NCBI GenBank assembly: GCA_016192145.1 | Contig: JACPUT010000005.1 | Location: forward strand, 124,001-188,000 | Direction of reading: 5' to 3' | Length of the DNA stretch: 64,000 nucleotides | DNA from: Acidobacteriota bacterium | GTDB lineage: Bacteria; Acidobacteriota; Holophagae; Holophagales; Holophagaceae | In this document: positions 1-8,746 of the stretch, one piece after another | How the letters are laid out: every line of letters begins with the position of its first letter | Numbering within the stretch: the stretch's first letter is position 1 | The notes under the pieces: generated by a model | What the model was told of the DNA's origin: nothing | Databases searched by the model: none | The model's input: the letters and a program-made list of their open reading frames with translations, nothing else | Position numbers and translations under genes: made by a program

Positions 1-139
1 CCTGCGCACGGCCGTGGAAGTCTTCAACCTGCTCAACGCCCAGCCCATGATCTGGGTGAACAACGTGGGCGCCACCACCACCCCCGGCAACCACCTACAG
101 CCGCGGGCCCTCCAGTTCTCGGCGCGGCTGACGTTTTGA
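1..139 (+). CDS. TonB-dependent receptor, C-terminal end (partial)
   Basis: Only the last 45 codons are in the window, read in the frame that begins at base 2 and ends in TGA. The peptide contains EVFNLLNAQP and finishes QFSARLTF. A FNLLN-like strand followed by an alternating final beta strand ending in Phe is typical of the last strands of TonB-dependent outer-membrane receptors (Oar/CarboxypepD-reg type). The terminal Phe is the usual BAM recognition signal. The substrate cannot be inferred from this fragment. Confidence 0.7.
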   Translation, partial: LRTAVEVFNLLNAQPMIWVNNVGATTTPGNHLQPRALQFSARLTF

Positions 140-227
140 GGTAATGGCCCTACGGGGAATCGCACGGCATGGAATCCAACCTTCATCCCGCACCGTCTTC
201 CTCCTGGGTGGGCTCGCCGGATCTCGT

Positions 228-1469
228 TCAGGCCTTCCCAGGCTCCTCCGGCGGACCCCAGTGCCGATACCGGAGCAACAACAGGAGCCCCGGGATCGCG
301 GCCACGACGCAGCAGAGGAAGTAGGCGCTCCAGCCGTCGTGGTCGCCCAGCTTCAAGCGGAGGCCCTCCGCCAGCCACCCTGTCGCGCCGGCGAAGAGGG
401 TGCGCGGCAGGGCCATCAGGCTCGTGAAGAGGGCGTACTGGGTGGCCGTATAGGCCCGGTTGCAGCTCGCCCCGATGAGCACGGCGAAGCCCGCGCCGCC
501 GGCGCCGTAGGCGAAGTTCTCCAGGGCATTGGCCGCGATGAACACGGGCAGGTTCGCACCCAGCCGGCTCACGGCCCAGAAGCCCAGGATGCTCCCGGCC
601 TGCAGGAGCCCGAAGATCCAGAGGGCCCGTCGGAGGCTCACCTTCGCGAGCAGGGCGCCGCCCGCCAGGCCGCCGAGGATGATGGCCAGCATGGCCGTCG
701 TCTTCTGCACGGTGCCGATCTGGGCCAGGGTGAATCCCGCGCCCCGCAGGAGGAAGGGCATGGTCATGGACTCCGCCAGCCAATCCCCCAGCTTGAAGAG
801 CACCGCGAAGGACATGAGCTCCGCCATGCCGGGCCGGGGCAGGAGATCCCGCAGGGGCTCCATCACGGCAGCGGCCAGGGTGCGGGGAGCCGCACCCGTT
901 TCATCCGTGTCCTGGGCCAGGAGCGTGCCCAGGATGCCGAGGAGGGTGAGGCCCGCCATGGCCAGGTAGGTGATCCGCCAACCGGATTTCTGGGCCAGGA
1001 TCAAGGCCCCCCCGCCGCTCACGAGCATCGCCACCCGGTAGGCCGCGATGTGCACGGAGGTGCCGAAGCCCAGCAGATGCCTGGGCAGGGCCTCCACGCG
1101 CCAGGCGTCCACGGCGATGTCGAAGGTCGAGGAGGTGATCGTCACGGCGATGGCGAGGAGCACCACGGGCACCAGGCCCAGGTGGGGGTCCCGCATCGCC
1201 AGCGCGGCGAGGGTCAGGGCCATGGCCACCTGCATGGCGAGCATCCAGCCGCGGCGACGCCCCAACATCGGAATGCCGTAGCGGTCCACCAGGGGCGCCC
1301 AGAACACCTTCAGAGAATAGGGCAGCGTCACGAAGCTGAAGGCCCCGATCACCTTGAGGTTCAGGCCCTCCGAGGTCATCCAGGCCTTGAGGGTGGAGCC
1401 GGTGAGGAAGAGGGGCAGGCCCGAGGCGAAGCCCAGGAGCACGAGAACCAGGAAGGTGCGCGGATTCAT
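228..1469 (-). CDS. AmpG-like MFS permease
   Basis: A 413-residue inner-membrane protein of the major facilitator superfamily. The N-terminus (LLGFASGLPLFLTGSTLKAW, then LPYSLKVFWAPLVDRYG) is the hallmark first-helix and loop pattern of AmpG, which imports anhydro-muropeptides for cell-wall recycling. About twelve hydrophobic segments fit the family length. The ORF track starts at an in-frame GTG six bases upstream (1475); I prefer ATG at 1469 because family members start close to the first helix, but neither start has a good Shine-Dalgarno sequence. It is convergent with the TonB receptor gene and divergent from the next gene. Substrate assignment is by family only. Confidence 0.8.
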   Translation of the reverse strand: MNPRTFLVLVLLGFASGLPLFLTGSTLKAWMTSEGLNLKVIGAFSFVTLPYSLKVFWAPLVDRYGIPMLGRRRGWMLAMQVAMALTLAALAMRDPHLGLVPVVLLAIAVTITSSTFDIAVDAWRVEALPRHLLGFGTSVHIAAYRVAMLVSGGGALILAQKSGWRITYLAMAGLTLLGILGTLLAQDTDETGAAPRTLAAAVMEPLRDLLPRPGMAELMSFAVLFKLGDWLAESMTMPFLLRGAGFTLAQIGTVQKTTAMLAIILGGLAGGALLAKVSLRRALWIFGLLQAGSILGFWAVSRLGANLPVFIAANALENFAYGAGGAGFAVLIGASCNRAYTATQYALFTSLMALPRTLFAGATGWLAEGLRLKLGDHDGWSAYFLCCVVAAIPGLLLLLRYRHWGPPEEPGKA

Positions 1470-1564
1470 CCCCACAGCCTAACCGTTAGGAGGGCATTCC
1501 CAGCCCCTCCCCCCCGCCGGAAGGCAATCGAGCCTACATTGGGGCGACTCCCCCGAGGCCGCCC

Positions 1565-3001
1565 ATGAATCGCTCCACCCCCGCCATTGCCTTCCCCTTC
1601 CCCCTCGCCCTCGCCCTCATCCTGGGCTGCCGCGCCTCCGAAGACGGACCCGCCACCTCCCCGGACGGCGGCATCCCCACCTGCACGCTCACGGCCCCTG
1701 CCCCCTTCGCCACGGGGCTCACGGGGGCCATCCTCCTGACGGCCACCGCCGCCGATGACGTGGGGGTGGCGGGCGTGGATTTCCAAGTCGATGGCGCCGA
1801 TCTGGCCACGGTGACGAGCGCTCCCTACCAGACCACCCTTCCCAACACCGCTGCCTACGCGAGTGGTCAGCACGTCTTCCGCGCCCGCAGCCGGGATGCC
1901 GCCGGGAATGCGAGCCCCTGGTCCCAGGCCGTCGTGAGCTTCGGAGGCGCAGTGGCCCTGCCCTCCGGCTTCAACCTCGGCTCCGTGACGACCAGCCTCA
2001 CCAATGCCACCGCCATGACGGTGGCTCCCGATGGCCGGGTGTTCATCTGTGAGCAGGGCGGCGCGCTCCGGATCGTGAAGGCGGGTTCCTTGCTCAGCAC
2101 GCCCTTCGCCACGCTGGGCACCACGGCCACCGGGGAGCGGGGCCTCCTGGGCGTGGCCCTGGATCCGGCGTTCCCCTCCAATGGATTCGTGTACGTCTAC
2201 TACACCGCCGCCACTCCCACCACGCACAACCGGGTGAGCCGCCTCACGGCGGATATCGGCAACCCCGATGTGGCGATGCCCGGGAGCGAATCGGCCCTGA
2301 TCGATCTGCCCACCCTCAGCGCCACCAACCACAACGGCGGCGCCCTCCAGTTCGGCCCCGACGGCAAGCTCTACGTGGCCACGGGAGAGAACGCCGTGCC
2401 CGCCAACGCCCCCCTGCTCACCACCACCCTCGGCAAGATCCTGCGGTTCAACGCCGACGCCAGCATCCCCGGCGACAACCCCTTCGTCGCCTCCACCATC
2501 GGCTTGAACCAGGCCATCTGGGCCCGGGGCCTCCGCAATCCCTTCTCCTTCGCCTTCCAGCCTGGCACCACCCTCATGCACATCAACGACGTGGGCCAGA
2601 GCACCTGGGAGGAGATCGACACGGGCGCCTCGGGCGCGGACTACGGCTGGCCCTCCACGGAAGGTCCCACCAGCGCCGCCGGGATCACGGCTCCCCGCTT
2701 CGCCTACGGCCACCCGTCCGCGCCGGCAGGGCAACCCGGGAGTACGGGCACCTTCCTCCAGGGCCTGGCCATCGTCGGCGCAGCCTTCGACGCCGCCGCC
2801 TCGCCGTGGCCCTCCGGGTACCACGGAAACTACTGGTTCGGGGACCTCACGGGGGGTTGGGTGGCCCGGATGCACCTCGGCAGCGGAAACGTGAGCACCT
2901 TCGCCACGGGCTTCAGCGGCCTGCGGGCGCTCGCCTTCGCGGGCGACGGCTCCCTCTACGTGCTCACCGCCTCCAGCCTCCAGAAGATCACCCACCCCTA
3001 G
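1565..3001 (+). CDS. Secreted glucose/sorbosone dehydrogenase-like lipoprotein
   Basis: 478 residues. The N-terminus is a lipoprotein signal (hydrophobic run ending LILGC), so the mature protein is probably lipid-anchored. Residues ~40-125 look like a bacterial Ig-like domain (DDVGVAGVDFQVDG). The rest is a six-bladed beta-propeller of the GSDH/PQQ-dependent sugar dehydrogenase type (TAMTVAPDGRVFICEQGG, GERGLLGVALDPAFPSNGFV, NHNGGALQFGPDGKLYVATG, GLRNPFSFAFQ). Family members oxidise sugars or related alcohols with PQQ in the periplasm; many homologues are untested. It is monocistronic and divergent from the AmpG-like gene. Confidence 0.85.
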   Translation: MNRSTPAIAFPFPLALALILGCRASEDGPATSPDGGIPTCTLTAPAPFATGLTGAILLTATAADDVGVAGVDFQVDGADLATVTSAPYQTTLPNTAAYASGQHVFRARSRDAAGNASPWSQAVVSFGGAVALPSGFNLGSVTTSLTNATAMTVAPDGRVFICEQGGALRIVKAGSLLSTPFATLGTTATGERGLLGVALDPAFPSNGFVYVYYTAATPTTHNRVSRLTADIGNPDVAMPGSESALIDLPTLSATNHNGGALQFGPDGKLYVATGENAVPANAPLLTTTLGKILRFNADASIPGDNPFVASTIGLNQAIWARGLRNPFSFAFQPGTTLMHINDVGQSTWEEIDTGASGADYGWPSTEGPTSAAGITAPRFAYGHPSAPAGQPGSTGTFLQGLAIVGAAFDAAASPWPSGYHGNYWFGDLTGGWVARMHLGSGNVSTFATGFSGLRALAFAGDGSLYVLTASSLQKITHP

Positions 3002-3084
3002 ATCTGCGCGGATGGCTCACTCCCTTTTGCTGGAGCTTCCGGAAATTTGCCCCTATCCTTCCCCCAACCCCATCCGGAGGCAGC

Positions 3085-3549
3085 ATGACCCAGCCCATCC
3101 CCACGGGATTCCGCACGGTAACTCCCGGCCTCGTCATCTCCAACGCACCCCGGGCTCTCGCCTTCTACCAGGAGGCCTTCGGGGCCGAGGTGGTATCCCG
3201 GATGTACATGCCGGATGGCACCACCCTCATGCATGCGGAGATCCGCATCGGCGACTCCATGGTGATGCTGGGCGAGGAGGCCAAGGAATGGGGCGCCCTC
3301 TCCCCCTACACCTTGGGGGGAAGTCCGGTGACCCTGCACCTCTACGTGGCCGACGTGGACGCGGCCTGGGATCGCGCCGTGAAGGCCGGCTGCAAGGTCG
3401 AGATGCCCCTGGAGAACATGTTCTGGGGCGACCGCTACGGCAAGCTCACGGATCCCTTCGGTCACCACTGGTCCCTGGCCATGCACCTGGAGGATCTCAG
3501 CGACGCCGAGATCGAGAAACGCGCCGCCCAGGCCTTTTCCGCGAAATGA
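3085..3549 (+). CDS. VOC (glyoxalase/PhnB-like) family protein
   Basis: 154 residues with the PhnB/YdcE type of vicinal-oxygen-chelate fold: LVISNAPRALAFYQEAFGAE at the N-terminus, a central MHAEIRIGDSMVMLGEE segment, and the family ending WGDRYGKLTDPFGHHWSLA. Such proteins are cytosolic and usually of unknown substrate. The start is set by CCGGAGG eight bases before ATG; the ORF track's longer N-terminus (2806) is antisense-derived. The stop overlaps the next start as AATGA, so the two genes are translationally coupled. Confidence 0.85.
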   Translation: MTQPIPTGFRTVTPGLVISNAPRALAFYQEAFGAEVVSRMYMPDGTTLMHAEIRIGDSMVMLGEEAKEWGALSPYTLGGSPVTLHLYVADVDAAWDRAVKAGCKVEMPLENMFWGDRYGKLTDPFGHHWSLAMHLEDLSDAEIEKRAAQAFSAK

Positions 3550-4175
3550 AGGCCCAGCCCTTCGATGTCCATCCCAGCATCGCCTACGTCCAGGCCGTGA
3601 TCTCGAACCTCCCCGCGAAAACGGGAAGGGACCTCACGGCCTGGGTGGCCCTGGCCCGGGGCTCGAAGCAGCACGAGGCCAAGGCGCTGAGCACTTGGCT
3701 AAAGGCCCAGGGCCTCGGCGGCACCCAAGCCGGCCTCGTGGCGGAGCGGGCGCTGGCCCTGCCCGGCCACCCCTTTGGCGACACGCCGGAGGACTACCTC
3801 GCCGCGGCCTCGCGCTATGTCGACGCCCAGTTCGCAGGCAAGAAGGCAGGCCTGAGACCCCTCTTCGACACCGTGCTCACCTGGGCCCGCAAGGAGCTCA
3901 AGGGCCTGAAGATCTGCCCCTGCGAAACCATCGTCCCCTTCTACCGGGACCACGTCATCGCCCAGCTCAAGGCAGCCACCCAAACCCGCCTGGACCTGGG
4001 CCTGGCCCTGGGCGATCCCGCCCAGCTCGAGGACCCCAAGGGGAGGCTCAGGGACACCGGTGGCTTCGCCAAGAAGGACCGCATCACCACCCGCATCGAA
4101 CTGAAGTCCCCTGCGGATTTCGACGCCCACGCCCAGGCCTGGCTGCGGGAAGCCTTCGATCGCGACGGACGGTAG
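3546..4175 (+). CDS. DUF4287 / DUF5655 domain protein
   Basis: 209 residues. Residues ~8-80 match the DUF4287 pattern (VHPSIAYVQAVISNLPAKTG, then HEAKALSTWLKAQGLG). Residues ~105-205 match DUF5655 (LFDTVLTWARKELKGLKICP). Both are small cytosolic domains without a proven activity, often found together and near VOC or YdhR-like genes. The ATG overlaps the VOC stop by four bases. The ORF track extends the frame upstream to 3012, but that part lies inside the VOC gene. A copy of the intergenic repeat begins 26 bases after its stop. Confidence 0.75.
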   Translation: MKAQPFDVHPSIAYVQAVISNLPAKTGRDLTAWVALARGSKQHEAKALSTWLKAQGLGGTQAGLVAERALALPGHPFGDTPEDYLAAASRYVDAQFAGKKAGLRPLFDTVLTWARKELKGLKICPCETIVPFYRDHVIAQLKAATQTRLDLGLALGDPAQLEDPKGRLRDTGGFAKKDRITTRIELKSPADFDAHAQAWLREAFDRDGR

Positions 4176-4201
4176 GGTACGGCCCATTCGGACCCCGGTT
4201 T

Positions 4202-4523
4202 GGAACGCGAATGGCGCGAATAAAAGCGCGAAGAGCGCGAATAAAAGATAAAGAAACAGGGCTCTGAATGGGCCTGCCTTTCTTCGCGGGCATCGTGCCC
4301 CGGAATGAACGGCACCGTCCGGGGCCACCCCGCTTTCCAGGCTAGGGGCCGAGCCCTCCCCACCGAGCAGGCCCTCCCTTCCCGGGGCGGGCGCCAGCGG
4401 GGCCCTGAAGCCCTGCCAGCGCCCGCCCCGGGAAGTGCGCCGACCTCGTCGGCGCAGGCCGAAGGCCGGAGGGCCCAATGCCCGAAGCATCATTCGCGAG
4501 GCGCGCAGCGCCCTTCGCGTTCC
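4202..4523 (+). repeat. Structured intergenic repeat, copy 1 (322 bp)
   Basis: The first of three direct copies of one element. It is bounded by a 10-bp terminal inverted repeat, GGAACGCGAA and TTCGCGTTCC. The left end carries short GCGAAT/GCGAAG iterations. Inside are a large hairpin with perfect 17-bp arms (CTTCCCGGGGCGGGCGC and its complement), a GCGCCGAC-CTC-GTCGGCGC palindrome, and a GGCGC/GCGCC stem near the right end. No credible ORF is contained. It fills most of the 437-bp gap between the DUF5655 gene and the ClpP-like gene. Confidence 0.9.
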
Positions 4524-4612
4524 CCTCTTTCCCAACCCCCACCATTCGTGACCCGGATCCGGGCCTCGTCTACCGCCAGGCCCCATGTTTCCGGCACCCC
4601 CCGGAGGCTGGC

Positions 4613-5254
4613 ATGGGTCTGCGCGCGATCTCCCTTCCCGACACCCTGGAGGAGCTCAGCCTGACCCCCCGGGAGAAGATCCTGAGTCCCCATACCACCA
4701 CGATCTACGTGCATGGCGAGATGGATCAGGCCATGGCCCGCCATTTCGTGGAAGCCCTGGAGGAGCTGCGCTTCGGCCGCCAGGCCTCCGCGGCCCTCAT
4801 CGATATCGCCAGCGATGGCGGCGAGTACTTCGCCCTGGCCACCATGCTCAGCGCCATGGCCGGCTCCCACATGGCGCTCGCCACCTTCGCTTCGGGCCAC
4901 GCCTTCAGTGCCGCCGCCGTGCTCCTCAGCGCCGGCCACCCCAACTGCCGCTTCATCAGCCCCTACGGCGCCGCCATGGTGCACAGCCTCATCACCGCCC
5001 ACCCGCCCCAGGGCATCGAGGAACTGGAGGGACTCACCAAGTTCGAAGCCAGCCTCAACCGCCGCCTCATGGCCACCTTCGCCAAGAACTGCGGCACCAC
5101 CGCCAAGAAACTCGAAGCCCAGATCCGCGCCGGGGGCGGGCGGACGCTCTGGCTGCTGCCGGAGCAGGCCAAGACCCTCGGCCTCGTGGATCACATCGGC
5201 ATCCCCGCCATCACCCAGGCGATGAGCTACGACCTGGAGGGCGTGAAAGGCTGA
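4613..5254 (+). CDS. ClpP-like serine protease
   Basis: 213 residues with the ClpP/crotonase-type fold. A substrate-loop region (ALIDIASDGGEYFALATMLS) is followed by a putative nucleophile Ser in GHAFSAAAVLLSAG, a putative catalytic His in AAMVHSLI and Asp in LGLVDHIG. Canonical ClpP has GQAASM and HQP at these places, so it is a divergent member and may not pair with ClpA/ClpX. The start is ATG with CCGGAGG upstream; the ORF-track start at 4478 lies inside repeat copy 1 and is rejected. It stands alone between repeat copies 1 and 2. Confidence 0.7.
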   Translation: MGLRAISLPDTLEELSLTPREKILSPHTTTIYVHGEMDQAMARHFVEALEELRFGRQASAALIDIASDGGEYFALATMLSAMAGSHMALATFASGHAFSAAAVLLSAGHPNCRFISPYGAAMVHSLITAHPPQGIEELEGLTKFEASLNRRLMATFAKNCGTTAKKLEAQIRAGGGRTLWLLPEQAKTLGLVDHIGIPAITQAMSYDLEGVKG

Positions 5255-5282
5255 GGGTGCGGCAGATGCGGGCAGCCGAAGT

Positions 5283-5603
5283 GGAACGCGAATGGCGCGA
5301 ATAAAAGCGCGAAGAGCGCGAAAAAAGATAAAGAAACAGAGCTCTGAATGGGCCTGCTTTCCTTCGCGGGCATCGTGCCCCGGAATGAGCGGCACAGACC
5401 GGAACCATCCCGCTCTCCGAGCCAGGAGCCAAGCCCTCCCCACCGGGCAGGCCCTCCCTTCCCGGGGCGGGCGCCAGCGGGGTCCTGAAGCCCCGCCAGC
5501 GCCCGCCCCGGGAAGTGCGCCGACCCCGTCGGCGCAGGCCGAAGGCCGGAGGGCCCAATGCCCGAAGCATCCTTCGCGAGGCGCGCAGCGCCCTTCGCGT
5601 TCC
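5283..5603 (+). repeat. Structured intergenic repeat, copy 2 (321 bp)
   Basis: Second direct copy, same orientation as copy 1. Terminal inverted repeats are extended to 11 bp (TGGAACGCGAA / TTCGCGTTCCA). The central CCCGGGGCGGGCGC hairpin and the GCGCCGAC/GTCGGCGC palindrome are kept; the palindrome loop changes from CTC to CCC without disturbing the arms. It sits between two converging genes: 28 bases after the ClpP-like stop and six bases before the HPPD stop. Confidence 0.9.
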
Positions 5604-5608
5604 AATCT

Positions 5609-6640
5609 TTAAATGACGCCCCGTTTCTGCTGATCCCGCTCGATGCTCCGGAACAGCGCCGTGAAGTTCCCCTCCCCGAACCCGAGATCGTTCTCCCGCT
5701 GGATGATCTCGATGAAGATGGGCCCGATGACGTTCTTCGTGAAGATCTGCAGCAGGTACCCGTTCTCGTTCCCATCCACGAGCACCTTGTGGGCCTGGAT
5801 CCGCTGGGGATCCTCCTTCACGCCGGGCACGCGGGTGAACACCTCCGCGTAGTAGTCCTCGTCGATGTCCAGCGTATCGATGGGCGTGCCCGCCATGGCG
5901 TCGAGGCTGGCGAGGATGTCCTTCGTGAGGAAGGCCAGGTGCTGCACCCCGGGGCCCTGGTACTCGCTCAGGTACTCGGCGATCTGATCCTTGTCCGACT
6001 TCGGCTGGTTGATGGGGATGCAGAAGCTCCCGTCGGGGCTGCGGAGCGCATAGGAGGTGAGCCCCGTCTTCATCCCCTTGATATCGAAATAGCGCACCTC
6101 GTAGAAGCCGAAGACGTTCTTGTAGAAGTCCGCCCACTGCTGCATGGTGCCGGGGTAGACGTTGTTCGTGAGGTGGTCCACCGCCAGGAAGCCCTTGTCC
6201 GCCTGCAGGATGGGCTCGGCCAGGGGCTCGAAGGCCGTCCGGTAGATGGAGCCCTTCTCGCCGAAGGCGTCGATGAAGTAGATGAGGCTGTCGCCGATGC
6301 CATGGATGGCGGGATAGGGCAGGTCCTGGGCCTCGGCGGCGCGGGCCCCGCGGCCCAGGGCTTCGCGGTGGGCGAACGCCGCGTCATCCACCCGCCAGCC
6401 CATGCTCGTGATGGCCGGGCCATGAGCTTGGGCGAAGCCCGCGGAGAAGCCTTCCTTCTCGCCATTCAGCAGGAAGTGGATGTCGTTCTGGCGGAAGTGC
6501 GTGATGGCCTTCCCCTTCACCTTCTCCACCTTGGAAAACCCGAAGGCCAGAAAGAGGCGCTCCAGGTCGCTGACGCTGGGGCCCGCGAACTCCGTGAACT
6601 CGATGCCGCGAAGGCCCAGGGGATTGGCATGGGTGGTCAT
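5609..6640 (-). CDS. hppD: 4-hydroxyphenylpyruvate dioxygenase
   Basis: 343 residues, the usual length. It converts 4-hydroxyphenylpyruvate to homogentisate with Fe(II) and O2 in tyrosine breakdown. The three metal ligands are visible: His in AVDHLTNNV, His in GVQHLAFLT and Glu in GPIFIEIIQR. The family pattern YYAEVFTRVPGVKED is also present. The start is ATG with GGAG six bases upstream; the ORF track's 147-residue N-terminal extension is antisense to the dioxygenase downstream. It is the second gene of an operon, 20 bases after the homogentisate dioxygenase gene. Confidence 0.92.
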   Translation of the reverse strand: MTTHANPLGLRGIEFTEFAGPSVSDLERLFLAFGFSKVEKVKGKAITHFRQNDIHFLLNGEKEGFSAGFAQAHGPAITSMGWRVDDAAFAHREALGRGARAAEAQDLPYPAIHGIGDSLIYFIDAFGEKGSIYRTAFEPLAEPILQADKGFLAVDHLTNNVYPGTMQQWADFYKNVFGFYEVRYFDIKGMKTGLTSYALRSPDGSFCIPINQPKSDKDQIAEYLSEYQGPGVQHLAFLTKDILASLDAMAGTPIDTLDIDEDYYAEVFTRVPGVKEDPQRIQAHKVLVDGNENGYLLQIFTKNVIGPIFIEIIQRENDLGFGEGNFTALFRSIERDQQKRGVI

Positions 6641-6660
6641 CTTCATCTCCTCGCCGACGC

Positions 6661-7758
6661 TCACATCCAGCTCTTCCAGTAGTCGGCCATGGCCACGCTG
6701 CGGCCGGCCTCCGTAAGGTGGAGGGGATTCTTCGTGTCGATCATCACGGCCTGCTCCTCCGTGAAGGTCTTGTCCTTCGCGGCTTCCACGGCCTTGGGGT
6801 GCGGCCCGTGATGGATGCCCTGGGCATGGAAGGTGACCATGCCCGGCTCGATGCCCGCGCGGCTGAAGAAGTCGCCCGCGTGGTAGAAGAGCACCTCGTC
6901 GAAGTCGATGTTGGAGTGGTAGAAGGGCACCTTCATGGCGCCGGGATCGCCGTTCTCCAAGCTGCGGGGCAGGAAGGAGCAGATGATGGCGTTCTTCAGC
7001 AGCCACGTGGTGTGGGCGCTGGGGGGCAGGTGGTAGCGCTCGCTCATGACGGGGCGGATGTCGCGCACGTTGAGCTGCCACACGGTGAGATCACCCTTCC
7101 AGCCCACGGTGTTGATGGGATTGAAGGGATAGGTGACGGTGGTGAAGCGGCCCGTGCGCTTGATGCGGAGCTTCCATTCGCCTTTTAGCCCAGCGTAGCG
7201 GGCGGGGTCCGGCGTGGGGGTCTTGATGACGTCCACATCGAAGAGCGCGTGGCGGCCCAGCATGCCGCGATCGGGGATGCTCACCTCGCCGAAGGACTCC
7301 ACCACCAGCAGCGAGGTCAGCTCCGCGGGCGTGAAGCGGTACACGGTGCCTCGGGGGATCACCAGGTAATCGCCCACTTCGTAGGCTAGGGGCCCGAAAT
7401 CCGTTTCCAGTTCGCCGCTGCCCTTGTGGACGAAGAAGACCTCATCCGCATCCGCGTTGCGGAAGTAATAGGGCATGGGCTTGTCGAGGCGGCTGAGGGA
7501 GATGACGACGTCGTCGTTCTGCAGGAAGGCCACGCGGCCCTCCCAGAAGTCGGACTGGGCGAGGCCGGCCATGTGCTCGATGCGCAGGCACTCGGGGCGG
7601 AGGTCGCCCTCGATGTCCGTCCACCCCACGGGGGCCTGGCTGCGGTAGAGGTGGCTCGTGCGGCCGAAAAAGCCCTGGCGGGCGTATTCCTCCTCGTAGA
7701 GCCCGGCCGGGACGTCCACGTGCGCCTGGGTGGTGGTGAGGCCTTTTCGGAATTGCAT
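6661..7758 (-). CDS. hmgA: Homogentisate 1,2-dioxygenase (short bacterial type)
   Basis: 365 residues. It opens the ring of homogentisate to maleylacetoacetate. The C-terminal cupin region FYHSNIDFDEVLFYHAGDFF followed by MVTFHAQGIHHGPHP supplies the Fe(II) His/Glu ligands. The N-terminus FRKGLTTTQAHVDVPAGLYE belongs to the shorter family seen in acidobacteria and myxobacteria rather than the ~440-residue proteobacterial form. GGGAG lies upstream of the ATG. First gene of the operon with hppD; the isomerase and fumarylacetoacetase of the pathway are not in this window. Confidence 0.88.
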   Translation of the reverse strand: MQFRKGLTTTQAHVDVPAGLYEEEYARQGFFGRTSHLYRSQAPVGWTDIEGDLRPECLRIEHMAGLAQSDFWEGRVAFLQNDDVVISLSRLDKPMPYYFRNADADEVFFVHKGSGELETDFGPLAYEVGDYLVIPRGTVYRFTPAELTSLLVVESFGEVSIPDRGMLGRHALFDVDVIKTPTPDPARYAGLKGEWKLRIKRTGRFTTVTYPFNPINTVGWKGDLTVWQLNVRDIRPVMSERYHLPPSAHTTWLLKNAIICSFLPRSLENGDPGAMKVPFYHSNIDFDEVLFYHAGDFFSRAGIEPGMVTFHAQGIHHGPHPKAVEAAKDKTFTEEQAVMIDTKNPLHLTEAGRSVAMADYWKSWM

Positions 7759-7846
7759 GTCCGATCTCCCGTCCTACCCAAGGTGAAGTCAGCGATTTAG
7801 CAAAAAAAGAATATGTTTTCGAACCTTTTGATCTAAATTTTTGATC
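7759..7846. promoter_or_regulatory. Divergent hmgA / lysR control region
   Basis: An 88-bp AT-rich gap between divergent genes, in strong contrast to its GC-rich surroundings. It contains TTTTGATCTAAATTTTTGATC directly before the LysR ATG, which is two GATC-containing half-sites around an AAATTT centre and resembles a LysR-type T-N11-A box. Its position over the regulator's start suggests autoregulation plus control of hmgA-hppD. No Shine-Dalgarno sequence precedes the LysR ATG. The box assignment is inference. Confidence 0.5.
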
Positions 7847-8731
7847 ATGCAATGGGATCTCGATGCCCTCCGGGCCCTGGACGCCGTGGTGCGGGAAGGC
7901 GGCTTCGCCAAGGCGGCAGAGCGCCTGAACAAGGCCCAGAGCGCCGTGAGCTACCAGGTGCGCAAACTGGAGCAGGCCCTGGGCGTGGCCCTGCTGGACC
8001 GCAGCGCCTATCGGGCCGCCCTAACCCCCGCCGGCGAGCTCATCCTCGCCGAGGCCCGCCGCCTCCTCACCCAGGCCGAGCAGGTGGAGGGCTTGGCCCG
8101 CCAATTCGCCGAGGGCTGGGAGCCCCGCCTCGCCCTCGTCATCGATGGCATCCTGCCCCTCACGCCCATCATGACGGCCCTCAAGCAGCTCGCCGACGAG
8201 GCCGTACCCACGCGCGTTCAGGTGAAGGTGGAGTTCCTCTTCGGCGTGCAGTACCGCTTCGACAAGGACGCCGCCGACCTCATGCTCGTGAAGGATTTCC
8301 AGCCCAACGCCTACCTCCAGGCCCGCCCCCTCCCTGAAGTCGAATGCGTGCTCTGCGTGGCCCCAGGCCATGCCCTGGCGGGGCAGATCCGCGTGCGCCT
8401 CTCCGAGCTGCAGCGCCACGTGGAGCTCAGCGTGCAGGACAGCTCCGATCGGGGCGACGACCGCCACATGTTCGGCGGCGAGCGCGTCTTCTACCTCTCG
8501 GGCTTCATCGTCAAGAAGCAGGCCCTCCTCATGGGCCTCGGCTTCGGCTGGATGCCCCGCTACCTCGTCGACCGCGAGCTGGCCGAGGGCCGCCTCCTGG
8601 AAGTCGACTTCGTCGGCGGCTCCCGCTACCGCTTCCGCCCCCACCTCGTGAGCCGCATGGACCGCCCCCTGGGCCGCGCAGGACAGAAGCTCGCGGACTA
8701 CCTCAGCAAGGCCATCGGGGAGACCGTCTAG
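7847..8731 (+). CDS. LysR-family regulator of the homogentisate operon
   Basis: 294 residues. The N-terminal winged helix is typical (WDLDALRALDAVVREGGFAK, AERLNKAQSAVSYQVRKLEQ). The C-terminal effector domain begins near residue 90 (PRLALVIDGILPL). The ORF track begins at an in-frame TTG six bases upstream; ATG at 7847 is chosen because it opens directly on the family's N-terminal pattern. It is divergent from hmgA-hppD and is the likely regulator of that operon. Repeat copy 3 starts 15 bases after its stop. Confidence 0.88.
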   Translation: MQWDLDALRALDAVVREGGFAKAAERLNKAQSAVSYQVRKLEQALGVALLDRSAYRAALTPAGELILAEARRLLTQAEQVEGLARQFAEGWEPRLALVIDGILPLTPIMTALKQLADEAVPTRVQVKVEFLFGVQYRFDKDAADLMLVKDFQPNAYLQARPLPEVECVLCVAPGHALAGQIRVRLSELQRHVELSVQDSSDRGDDRHMFGGERVFYLSGFIVKKQALLMGLGFGWMPRYLVDRELAEGRLLEVDFVGGSRYRFRPHLVSRMDRPLGRAGQKLADYLSKAIGETV

Positions 8732-8746
8732 GTTCGGGCACCGTTG

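Noticed and set aside
4305-4664. 119-codon ORF inside repeat copy 1 (and equivalents in copies 2 and 3)
   Set aside because: The frame varies between copies and the codons follow the hairpins, not a protein; no start signal.
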